Shown in pieces: positions 1-5,844 of a DNA stretch of 12,351 nt. The DNA lies in assembly GCA_007125415.1 (NCBI GenBank), contig SLDH01000059.1:1-12351 (forward strand), in the 5' to 3' direction. Source of the stretch: Roseovarius sp. (GTDB taxonomy: Bacteria > Pseudomonadota > Alphaproteobacteria > Rhodobacterales > Rhodobacteraceae). Made by a program: the position numbers and the translations under genes. Each line of letters opens with the position of its first letter. Position 1 is the first letter of the stretch. Below the pieces are notes generated by a model. It did no database searches and was not told where the DNA came from. It saw only the letters and a program-made list of their open reading frames with translations.

Positions 1-2108
1 ACCAGCTCGGCCCGCTGTATCGCGATATCAAGGCGCGGCCGGCTTTCCGCCGCAACGCGCCTCGCCGCAAGTTCCGTCATCAGCGCGGTGTAGACCTCAT
101 CCTCGATCAGACCGTCTTCCCGCATGATTGCGTATTCACGTTCTTCAAGCCTGAGGGCCGTGCGGCGGATGAAGCGGCGCTCCAGCTTCTCCGCATACCC
201 GGGATATTGCAACCGCAACCCGTCGAGCGCCGTTTCCACCATCTCGATCCGCCTCGTCAGCAACTCCTGCAACAGATCCGACACCCGCCGTCCGTGAATG
301 CGGCGAATCCGGCCGCCGATGAACGGACCGAGGTCGCGCAGGATCAACCGCTGCGACAGAAGAAGTTCGAAGCGATCTGCCGTCATCCGGGCCAGCGGGC
401 GCGAGATACCCAACCGCCCATGCAGCAACACTGCGGCACGAAACACCGGCCCATAGGCCACGCTTTGCCGGGCCGCACGGCGATAGCCGTTCCGCCCACC
501 GGAACGCGCGCCCTCGATCATCCGGTCGGCGTCGGACAACACCTGCTCGGCCATCCGTGACGAGATCGTCCGCTCGCGCACCCGGGCAAGGATCATGTCA
601 CGCTCATACGCCGCCAGCGCGATCAACCCCAGGGTGATACGGTCACGGTCAAGGATGTCGGCACTTTCTTCGGCGGCCTTCACGGCCTCATCGAGCCGCA
701 CGCCGAAGCGCTTGGCTTCCGCCCGCACGATATCGCGGCTCAACTCGTAATTCTCGGCGGTGCGGGCCACATCTTCCCGCACCGTTTGCAGCGCCACGGC
801 AACGACCTGCCGCGACAACGCCTCATCTATGGGCGACAGCTTGTCGAGCCCCAGCCTGCTGATCACCAATCTGAGCGTCGAACCCTGCACGATGAGCGTG
901 AAAAGCGTGAACCCGGTGGCCAGAATGCCCACCAGACGCTGGATATCATCAGGCACGCGGAAGCTTTCGGTTACCGCAAGCGCCAGAGCGAGGGTCACCG
1001 CCCCGCGAAGCCCGCCCCAGAGAATAGCGGCCCGATAGGGCGGATCCACGGCGGGTGACGCCTTGAGCATCGTCAGGAACGGCATGAGACCAAAAAGGAT
1101 GACCGCCCGCGCGGCGATGGCGGCAAGAATCACGACACCGATCAGAATGAAATCCTCCAGCCGAACCTCTTCCAGAAGGCGCGGGATCAGCAGGGCGGCC
1201 AGAATGAAGATCAGCGCCCCGGCCCAATGGGCCAGCAGATCCCAGACCTCGCGGAGATTGGCCCAGGCCTGCGGCGGAAGGCGCCCCGGCCCGGTCAGAT
1301 TGAGGGTCAGCCCGGCGGCCACAACCGCGATCACGCCCGAGGCCCCGATGCTTTGCTCCGCCCCGATATAGGCCAGGTAAGGCAGCGCCACCGAGATCGA
1401 GATCTGCGCCAGTTCGAACCGCCGGAACATCGCCATTACCCAGACTGCAAGCCGCGCCGCCAGCCAGCCGGTCAGCGCGCCGCCCACGATCAGCAGCGGA
1501 AATTGTGCCAGCGCATCCCCGAGATTCGGATCGGGCACTCCCAGCATCACGAACCCCATGAAGAGGCCGAAAAGCGCGATGGCCGCCGCGTCGTTGAGCA
1601 GGCTTTCACCCTCGATGATCCGCGCCAGCCGTCGCGGTGCCGAGATCGACCGGAAGATCGACACCACCGCCGAAGGGTCGGTGGTGGACACGATGGCCCC
1701 GATCAGCAGGCAGGCGACCAGCGGCAGGGTGCTGGCCCATGACAGCGCATAGCCCACACTGAGCGTGGCCACGACCACAGCCACCACCGCCAGCACGAGA
1801 ATCGGCACCCAATCATCCATCATGCGCCGCAGATTCATCCCCAGGGTCGCCTGAAAGAGCAGCGTGGGCAAGAAGACGTAGAGAAAGACATTCGAGCGGA
1901 TGGGCAGACCGAGGATCGCCTCGGCCACCGGATTGAGGGCATCAGTCAGGTCAGTGCGCAGGAAAAACAGCGCCGCCACCCCGATCATCAGCCCCAGAAC
2001 CGCAAGGATAACGCTGTAGGGCACCCGCAACCGCGCGGCGAGCGGCTCTGCTGCGCCTATCACGAGAAAGAGAGAGGCGATCACGGTGGTAATCAGAACA
2101 ATATCCAT
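1..2108 (-). CDS. CPA1/NhaP-type Na+(K+)/H+ antiporter with long cytosolic tail (3' end outside window)
   Basis: An open frame runs from ATG at 2108 to the window edge: 702 residues without a stop, C-terminus missing. Residues 1 to about 410 are a hydrophobic multi-helix transporter domain. It carries family landmarks: TDPSAV at 143-148, EGESLLND at 166-173 (the Asn-Asp pair N172/D173 and the Glu before it are the CPA1 ion-binding motif), and GGLRGAVTLALAL with Arg368. Family members exchange Na+, Li+ or K+ for protons across the inner membrane for pH and salt homeostasis. After about residue 410 comes a hydrophilic, Arg/Glu-rich helical tail of at least 290 residues. Related long bacterial and SOS1-like exchangers carry such tails, often ending in a cyclic-nucleotide-binding domain; the stretch that would show this is outside the window. 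No alternative in-frame start was found just upstream, and the ribosome binding site is weak. Ion specificity cannot be read from the sequence. Confidence 0.93.
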   Translation of the reverse strand, partial: MDIVLITTVIASLFLVIGAAEPLAARLRVPYSVILAVLGLMIGVAALFFLRTDLTDALNPVAEAILGLPIRSNVFLYVFLPTLLFQATLGMNLRRMMDDWVPILVLAVVAVVVATLSVGYALSWASTLPLVACLLIGAIVSTTDPSAVVSIFRSISAPRRLARIIEGESLLNDAAAIALFGLFMGFVMLGVPDPNLGDALAQFPLLIVGGALTGWLAARLAVWVMAMFRRFELAQISISVALPYLAYIGAEQSIGASGVIAVVAAGLTLNLTGPGRLPPQAWANLREVWDLLAHWAGALIFILAALLIPRLLEEVRLEDFILIGVVILAAIAARAVILFGLMPFLTMLKASPAVDPPYRAAILWGGLRGAVTLALALAVTESFRVPDDIQRLVGILATGFTLFTLIVQGSTLRLVISRLGLDKLSPIDEALSRQVVAVALQTVREDVARTAENYELSRDIVRAEAKRFGVRLDEAVKAAEESADILDRDRITLGLIALAAYERDMILARVRERTISSRMAEQVLSDADRMIEGARSGGRNGYRRAARQSVAYGPVFRAAVLLHGRLGISRPLARMTADRFELLLSQRLILRDLGPFIGGRIRRIHGRRVSDLLQELLTRRIEMVETALDGLRLQYPGYAEKLERRFIRRTALRLEEREYAIMREDGLIEDEVYTALMTELAARRVAAESRPRLDIAIQRAEL

Positions 2109-2333
2109 TGCCCGACAATAGCGGCAATGCCGGTGAAGGGGAATCGGGTTCGGTTGGGATACTGCGCCCCCGGGCAGTTTTCCGATCCTCCTCAGCGCGG
2201 CCCGGGTTGGTCACGCGGGCCAGGCCCTCGTGTCAGCGCCGTGAAGAACGAGCTTCCGCGCCCGCAGTGTCTGAACACAACCCATGGAGGCTTTCAGCGT
2301 GTTCTGGATGACCGCCTGTGCCTGGTTGCAGGG

Positions 2334-3212
2334 TCAGAGCCGGCCCTCTTCGATCCATTGCTCGACAAGATCCCGGCCGACTTCGAAATGCATCGAATCC
2401 TCGCGCGAGAAGGCGGCACCCCAATACCAGCCCTCCTCCCTGAAGAAATCGGCGAGGATGGTCAGACCAAGCTGAGTCATGCCGTCGCCCAGCGTGTCGA
2501 GATGTCCATCGATATTGAGATCGACAGAAAGGCCGAAAGCATGTGTCGAAATGCTGCCGGGTGATCCGCGAACATGGCGCACGCACAAAGAACCGGCCGT
2601 GCCGATGCGATCATAGAGATCCTGATCTGTTTGCCGAACCCGATCGAACACCCGGCGAAGCGATTCGACCGCAGGTTCGAGCATTTGCACCCGGATCGGG
2701 CCCACTTCCTCGATCACAAGCCTGTCTGCCAGCCGCTGATTGGTCAGCGGTTGACACTCGTCGGTCAGGTTCTCGCGCGGACGGCCGAGCACGCTTGCCA
2801 GATAGCTCGGCGTGGCGATGCGCACCCCCTTGTTCAATTCGCGCCGATTGGCGACCTGCACAACCTGCGCATAGGAGTCGCGGATCAGATTGGGCCCGTC
2901 ACGCGGGAACGCCCCTTGCTGCTGAACACCGTCGCCTGGTGGTGCCGCGCCGATCGCCGCCCGCGATTCCAACGCATTGATCTGGCTTTGCAGACGATTG
3001 ATCTGCTCGCTCAGCATCTCGATCTGCGAACGCAGCTTCTCGATCTCGATCCGTGCCCCGCTATCGACTGCCGGACCAGCGGCGCCATCAGCGAAATCCG
3101 AGTCGTAGACAGGCACCGCCGGGCCGCGCAACTGTGTCCAGACAAGCACAGAGAGGCCAATGGCGATCGCCGCCATGGCTCCGATGATCGAGTAGACAAC
3201 TCGCTTGTCCAT
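2334..3212 (-). CDS. Membrane-anchored M15-family (VanY/CwlK-like) zinc peptidase with coiled coil
   Basis: The protein has 292 residues. Residues 1-5 are short and basic. One transmembrane helix spans about 6-27, so the rest should be periplasmic. A coiled coil with heptad-like Ile/Leu spacing covers about 54-84, followed by a Gly/Pro/Gln-rich linker. The C-terminal domain matches the M15 pattern SxHxxGxxxD at 222-231 and DxMHFE at 272-277. Expected zinc ligands are H224, D231 and H275, with D272 as catalytic acid. M15 enzymes cut peptidoglycan stem peptides (D,D-carboxypeptidase or L-Ala-D-Glu endopeptidase); which bond is cut here cannot be told. The start at 3212 was chosen over an in-frame ATG at 3269 because AAGGAG lies 4 nt upstream, the transmembrane helix then begins at once, and the longer form would overlap the predicted -35 box. 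The gene is co-directional with the antiporter, 225 bp upstream of it. No functional link is evident. Confidence 0.85.
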   Translation of the reverse strand: MDKRVVYSIIGAMAAIAIGLSVLVWTQLRGPAVPVYDSDFADGAAGPAVDSGARIEIEKLRSQIEMLSEQINRLQSQINALESRAAIGAAPPGDGVQQQGAFPRDGPNLIRDSYAQVVQVANRRELNKGVRIATPSYLASVLGRPRENLTDECQPLTNQRLADRLVIEEVGPIRVQMLEPAVESLRRVFDRVRQTDQDLYDRIGTAGSLCVRHVRGSPGSISTHAFGLSVDLNIDGHLDTLGDGMTQLGLTILADFFREEGWYWGAAFSREDSMHFEVGRDLVEQWIEEGRL

Positions 3213-3240
3213 AGCGCTCCTTAGCCTGATTTCGGCTGAA

Positions 3241-3269
3241 ATATTGCGTGACTCCCCTTGGCAAGTCAA
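3241..3269 (-). promoter_or_regulatory. Predicted sigma70-type promoter of the M15 peptidase gene
   Basis: On the minus strand TTGACT (plus-strand 3264-3269) and CAATAT (3241-3246) are separated by 17 bp. Transcription would start near 3235, leaving a leader of about 22 nt before the ATG at 3212 that contains the AAGGAG ribosome binding site. The boxes are good but not perfect consensus matches, and no start-site data are available. Confidence 0.45.
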
Positions 3270-3410
3270 CGCAACCCGCCCTTGACATCCCGGGTATCAA
3301 ACCCGTTACAGAGAATGTTGCGCTTCACAGGCTGCTGAAAAGGGCCTTGCTCCTGTCTCCAGGCTCTCTGGGTCGAAAACCGGTTCCGCGCCACGCTTGC
3401 CCCAGCGTCT

Positions 3411-3457
3411 CGCCCGGGCGACCAGCCGGGCGGCGCCCGACCCTCCCCTCGGGAGGG
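3411..3457. repeat. Tandem pair of GC-rich hairpins in intergenic DNA
   Basis: The first stem pairs CGCCCGG (3411-3417) with CCGGGCG (3426-3432) around an 8-nt loop. The second pairs CCCTCCC (3441-3447) with GGGAGGG (3451-3457) around CTC. Neither is followed by a T-run on either strand, so they are not classical intrinsic terminators. They could block read-through between the two minus-strand genes or be part of a transcript. Confidence 0.4.
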
Positions 3458-3686
3458 CGCATTGCGACGGTGCAGGAAGCACAGCGGTCAGAAGGTCTTG
3501 GCTGCCATAAAGCGCTGTTGCTCCAGCGTATCAAGGCGCCCACCCAGGGTCAGGCGCCGCCCTCTGCCTGCCGTAGAAACAGAGTTGGAAGAACAGTTTC
3601 CCTCGCATTTGCATCTCCCGTTCATTTTTCAGCAGTTCACCGATTGCTTCCCTCCCCGCCGAGGGCGATTGCGTCTCACTTCTCGG

Positions 3687-4583
3687 TCAGAGCTGGGGCG
3701 CGATGAAACTGCGGCGGAAATAGTCGTGAATGAGCTGCGCTTCGCGCGACAATTCCGCACTGCGCGGCCAGGCGAGGCCGACATCCATGGACGGCACGGA
3801 AAAATCGGTCTGAACGGTCTGGATGCGTTTGCCTTCCAGCGACCATGGCCGGTAAACCATGTCCGAAAGGATCGTGACACCCTGCTGATTGGCCACCATC
3901 GAGCGCACCGCCTCGATGGAAGAGGTGCGCAGGCTGACCTTGGGCTGCACCTTCTGCATCGACCAGTATTTCATGGCGGTATGCGCGGCCTCGTCCACGG
4001 TGAGCATGATGTAATCCTCTTCGCCGATCTCCTCCATCGAGACCTTGCGCCTCTGTGCGAATGGGTGGCTGTTGCCGACCCAGAGCCGGCGCGGAGAGCG
4101 AAACAGGGTTTCGGTTTCAAGCTCCGGCGTGGTGATGTTCGAGGTGAGCAGCACCGCGAGATCAAAGCGGTTCGAGATCAACCCTTCCTCGATCACCTCG
4201 CGGTTCATCTCGAACACGCTGATCTTGAGGTCGGGATGCAGCCGGCTCAGCCGGTCGAGGTGATAGGGCAGGAAATACCCCATCACCGTATAGGTCACGG
4301 CAATCGAGAGGCTGCCCTTGCCCGACCCGCCCCGCTGGCCGATATTGCTGGCTTCCTCCACCTTGGCGAGGATCTCATAAGCCACGGCCAGAAGCTCGCG
4401 CCCTGCCTGTGTGAGCTCCATCCCCTGGGCGCTGCGCTCGAAAAGCTTTGAGGCGGTTTCAACCTCAAGCTCGCGTATCGCGGTGGTCACCGAGGACTGT
4501 GACACGGAAAGGGCCACGGCAGCGCGGCTGACCTGCCCTGACTCGGCGGTGGCGACAAAATACTTGAGTTGCCGGATCTGCAT
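3687..4583 (-). CDS. LysR-type transcriptional regulator of the divergent carboxylase/transport operon
   Basis: The 298 residues match the usual LTTR length of about 300. Residues 1-60 form the winged helix-turn-helix: MQIRQLKYFVATAESGQVSRAA, then LSVSQSSVTTAIRELE as the recognition region and KLFER plus LTQAG as the wing. Residues from about 90 onward are the periplasmic-binding-protein-like effector domain (SLSIAV, then the hinge and NQQGVTIL). The frame stays open upstream to 4796, but the ATG at 4583 is preferred: it gives the canonical LTTR N-terminus, has AAGGGA about 5 nt upstream and leaves room for a promoter. The gene is transcribed away from pxpA across a shared 227-bp control region holding T-N11-A palindromes, the classic arrangement for an LTTR that represses itself and activates its neighbour with an inducer. 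The inducer is probably the operon's substrate or a metabolite of it; this is inferred. Confidence 0.95.
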   Translation of the reverse strand: MQIRQLKYFVATAESGQVSRAAVALSVSQSSVTTAIRELEVETASKLFERSAQGMELTQAGRELLAVAYEILAKVEEASNIGQRGGSGKGSLSIAVTYTVMGYFLPYHLDRLSRLHPDLKISVFEMNREVIEEGLISNRFDLAVLLTSNITTPELETETLFRSPRRLWVGNSHPFAQRRKVSMEEIGEEDYIMLTVDEAAHTAMKYWSMQKVQPKVSLRTSSIEAVRSMVANQQGVTILSDMVYRPWSLEGKRIQTVQTDFSVPSMDVGLAWPRSAELSREAQLIHDYFRRSFIAPQL

Positions 4584-4596
4584 GACGTCCCTTTTA

Positions 4597-4609
4597 TCGG
4601 AAATTCCGA
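4597..4609. promoter_or_regulatory. LTTR box 1 (TCGGA-AAT-TCCGA)
   Basis: This 13-bp perfect inverted repeat fits the LysR consensus T-N11-A. It lies 14 bp upstream of the lysR ATG, just inside its predicted 5' leader, next to the ribosome binding site. Binding here would fit repression of lysR. Confidence 0.55.
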
Positions 4610-4619
4610 AACATGTTGA

Positions 4620-4632
4620 TCTGAATATCCGA
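4620..4632. promoter_or_regulatory. LTTR box 2 (TCTGA-ATA-TCCGA), overlapping the lysR -10 box
   Basis: It differs from the perfect palindrome by one base in the left arm and keeps T-N11-A. Its centre is 23 bp from that of box 1, about two helical turns, so two dimers could sit on the same DNA face. It covers the predicted lysR -10 hexamer (4624-4629), as expected for autorepression. The nested palindrome ATATC-C-GATAT (4625-4635) overlaps it. Confidence 0.45.
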
Positions 4633-4652
4633 TATGGCGAGCGCCCTGTCAC
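4624..4652 (-). promoter_or_regulatory. Predicted lysR promoter
   Basis: On the minus strand GTGACA (plus-strand 4647-4652) and GATATT (4624-4629) are spaced by 17 bp, matching the sigma70 consensus at 5/6 and 4/6 positions. Transcription would start near 4617, giving a leader of about 34 nt to the ATG at 4583. Confidence 0.45.
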
Positions 4653-4681
4653 GCCCAAATGGTCATCAAATGCAGTATTCA

Positions 4682-4694
4682 CAGGAAAATCCTG
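4682..4694. promoter_or_regulatory. Related palindrome CAGGA-AAA-TCCTG
   Basis: A perfect 5-3-5 inverted repeat shares the GGA-N3-TCC core of the LTTR boxes but has C/G instead of T/A at its ends. It sits between the two promoter regions, 34 bp from box 3 (centre to centre). It could be a weak extra regulator site or a site for another protein. Confidence 0.3.
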
Positions 4695-4715
4695 CAACCT
4701 GCCGGCCTCCTGCAT

Positions 4716-4728
4716 TCGGATTTTCCGA
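4716..4728. promoter_or_regulatory. LTTR box 3 (TCGGA-TTT-TCCGA), predicted recognition site of the operon promoter
   Basis: A perfect 5-3-5 inverted repeat with T-N11-A, extending to six-base arms as TTCGGA-N3-TCCGAA (4715-4729). Its centre (4722) is about 66 bp upstream of the predicted operon start near 4788, the textbook place for an LTTR recognition site. A half-site, TCTGA at 4746-4750, lies next to the -35 box, where an activation site would be expected. Confidence 0.55.
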
Positions 4729-4752
4729 AAAAGCGTGAGGAAAAATCTGAAA

Positions 4753-4781
4753 TTTACCTGATCTACCATGTCAGACATAGT
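4753..4781 (+). promoter_or_regulatory. Predicted operon promoter upstream of pxpA
   Basis: TTTACC (4753-4758) and CATAGT (4776-4781) are spaced by 17 bp, each matching sigma70 consensus at 4/6 positions. Such weak boxes are typical of activator-dependent LTTR targets. The start would fall near 4788, leaving about 23 nt before the ATG at 4811. Confidence 0.4.
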
Positions 4782-4810
4782 TGGTTGCAGAAACAAACGT
4801 GGGTCATCCG

Positions 4811-5593
4811 ATGAAGAGCATCGTGGATTTGAATTGCGACATGGGCGAAGGCTTCGGCCACTGGAGCTATGGAGATGCGCCCGATGATGCGCTGATGGGC
4901 GTGATCAGTTCCGCCAATGTCGCGACCGGGTTTCACGCAGGCGATCCGAACCTGATGAACAGGGTGGTATGTCTTGCCAAAGAGCATGGCGTGAGTGTGG
5001 GCGCACATCCGGCCTACCGTGATCTTCAAGGCTTCGGGCGGCGCTACATCCATGCCACGGATGAGGAACTCGTCAATGACATCGTCTACCAGATCGGCGC
5101 GCTGCGGGAATTCTGCCGCCGGCAGGGGGTGCGCCTGCAGCATGTGAAGCCCCATGGCGCGCTTTACATGGAGGCAGCCAGGAACGAGAGCCTGTCGCAA
5201 CATCTTGTGGAGGTCTTGCGCGCCTGTGCGCCCGATCTGATGCTGTTCTGCATGGACATCTCCAAGACCTACCGCATCGCCGCAGATTACGGGCAGCCGG
5301 TGATCCGGGAGTTCTATGCGGATCGCGAATATGACCAAAGCGGCTCAATCGTGTTCGCGCGCAAGGTCGCCCAGTTCGACCCCGACCAGATTGCCCGCAA
5401 ATGCCTGCGTGCCTGCAAGGAAGGCCGTGTCGAGACCGTCGAGGGCGACGATATCGAGATCGCCTTCGAGTCGATCTGCTTTCACTCCGACACACCGGGC
5501 GCGCTCGAGATCGGGCGCGCCGTCCGCGCGAAACTGACCGAAGCGGGTATCTCCATCGCCCCCGCAGCACTGCAAATGAGCCCAGCGGCCTGA
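4811..5593 (+). CDS. pxpA: LamB/YcsF-family protein, PxpA-type 5-oxoprolinase subunit A
   Basis: The 260 residues match the family length. Family motifs appear in order: [11 protein letters not shown] at 6-16, [11 protein letters not shown] at 36-46, [15 protein letters not shown] at 64-78, VKPHGALYM at 112-120, EFYADREYD at 167-175 and [11 protein letters not shown] at 224-234. PxpA works with PxpB and PxpC in ATP-dependent opening of 5-oxoproline (pyroglutamate) to glutamate in the cytoplasm. Here it heads an operon that also encodes a biotin carboxylase and carrier, which canonical 5-oxoprolinase does not need, so the true substrate may be another lactam, ureide or amide. ATG 4811 was chosen because [12 protein letters not shown] is the normal family start; the upstream in-frame TTG at 4781 overlaps the predicted -10 box. 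The ribosome binding site is weak (GTGGG). The next gene begins 14 nt after the stop. Confidence 0.92.
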   Translation: MKSIVDLNCDMGEGFGHWSYGDAPDDALMGVISSANVATGFHAGDPNLMNRVVCLAKEHGVSVGAHPAYRDLQGFGRRYIHATDEELVNDIVYQIGALREFCRRQGVRLQHVKPHGALYMEAARNESLSQHLVEVLRACAPDLMLFCMDISKTYRIAADYGQPVIREFYADREYDQSGSIVFARKVAQFDPDQIARKCLRACKEGRVETVEGDDIEIAFESICFHSDTPGALEIGRAVRAKLTEAGISIAPAALQMSPAA

Positions 5594-5607
5594 AAGGAAA
5601 GACCACC

Positions 5608-5841
5608 ATGCCAGACATCCAGTCGCCCCTGCCCGGAACCTTCTACCACGCGCCATCTCCCGAGTCCGAACCCTTCAAGAAGGCCGGCGACGCCGTTGCC
5701 CCCGAAGATACGATCGGGCTCGTCGAGGTGATGAAAACCTTCATCGAGGTGAAGGCCGAAATTTCCGGCACCTTCGATGGTTTTGTGGCGGGCAATGCCG
5801 AACCCGTTCAGGCGGGTGACGTCCTGGCCAAGGTGACCTGA
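5608..5841 (+). CDS. Short biotin carboxyl carrier protein
   Basis: A 77-residue protein consisting only of a biotinyl/lipoyl domain. SPLPGTFY at 6-13 opens the domain, and EVMKTF at 40-45 is the biotinylation motif with K43 as attachment site. The usual motif is E(A/S)MKM; EVMKT is a variant. E. coli AccB is about twice as long, with an extra N-terminal region that is absent here; the size is closer to the carrier domain at the C-terminus of urea carboxylase. The protein should carry CO2 as carboxybiotin from the biotin carboxylase encoded next to a carboxyltransferase. An open frame extends upstream into pxpA, but ATG 5608 is preferred: it follows AAAGGA and starts directly at the domain. 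It ends 3 nt before the next gene. Confidence 0.92.
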   Translation: MPDIQSPLPGTFYHAPSPESEPFKKAGDAVAPEDTIGLVEVMKTFIEVKAEISGTFDGFVAGNAEPVQAGDVLAKVT

Positions 5842-5844
5842 GAC

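Larger units (their letters stand above)
3213..3686. other. 474-bp gene-poor stretch between M15 peptidase and LysR regulator
   Basis: No frame here has a recognisable protein, a good ribosome binding site and a plausible composition together; the open frames seen are low-complexity Arg/Pro-rich products of GC-rich DNA. The right part should hold the 3' untranslated region of the LysR gene (minus strand), but no hairpin followed by a T-run was found. Visible structure: hairpin CGGGT-ATCAA-ACCCG at 3291-3305; a 7-bp stem with 8-nt loop at 3411-3432; a 7-bp stem (CCCTCCC/GGGAGGG) with 3-nt loop at 3441-3457; and CTGCTGAAAA at 3332-3341, repeated inverted at 3626-3635. It may be a degraded mobile element or a structured RNA; neither is shown. 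Confidence 0.4.

Noticed and set aside
2161..2180. Hairpin ACTGC/GCAGT followed by TTTT on the plus strand as a terminator
   Set aside because: The stem is only 5 bp, and no plus-strand gene lies upstream to be terminated.
3213..3269. Longer M15 peptidase starting at ATG 3269
   Set aside because: It would overlap the predicted -35 box and place 19 polar residues before the membrane anchor, while ATG 3212 has AAGGAG just upstream.
3282..3310. Plus-strand TTGACA as a promoter for a small RNA
   Set aside because: At 16-18 bp spacing no acceptable -10 box follows (GTTACA matches only 2 of 6), and no downstream transcript unit is apparent.
3488..3620. Possible short minus-strand peptides ending in RFMAAKTF, or starting MQMRGKLFFQ
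   Set aside because: They lie in different frames. Only the second has a GGGAG before an ATG, and it stops after 27 residues. No recognisable family; could be chance or a decayed gene.
3641..3671. Direct repeat CGATTGC at 3641-3647 and 3665-3671
   Set aside because: Seven bases with two copies is within chance expectation, and no associated feature was found.
3462..4451. Long plus-strand open frame (329 codons) antisense to the LysR gene
   Set aside because: It is the mirror frame of the regulator, has no ribosome binding site or recognisable motif, and its His/Arg-rich composition is typical of antisense frames in GC-rich DNA.
4781..4810. TTG start 10 codons upstream of pxpA
   Set aside because: It coincides with the predicted -10 box, and the family normally begins at the ATG 4811 sequence [10 protein letters not shown].
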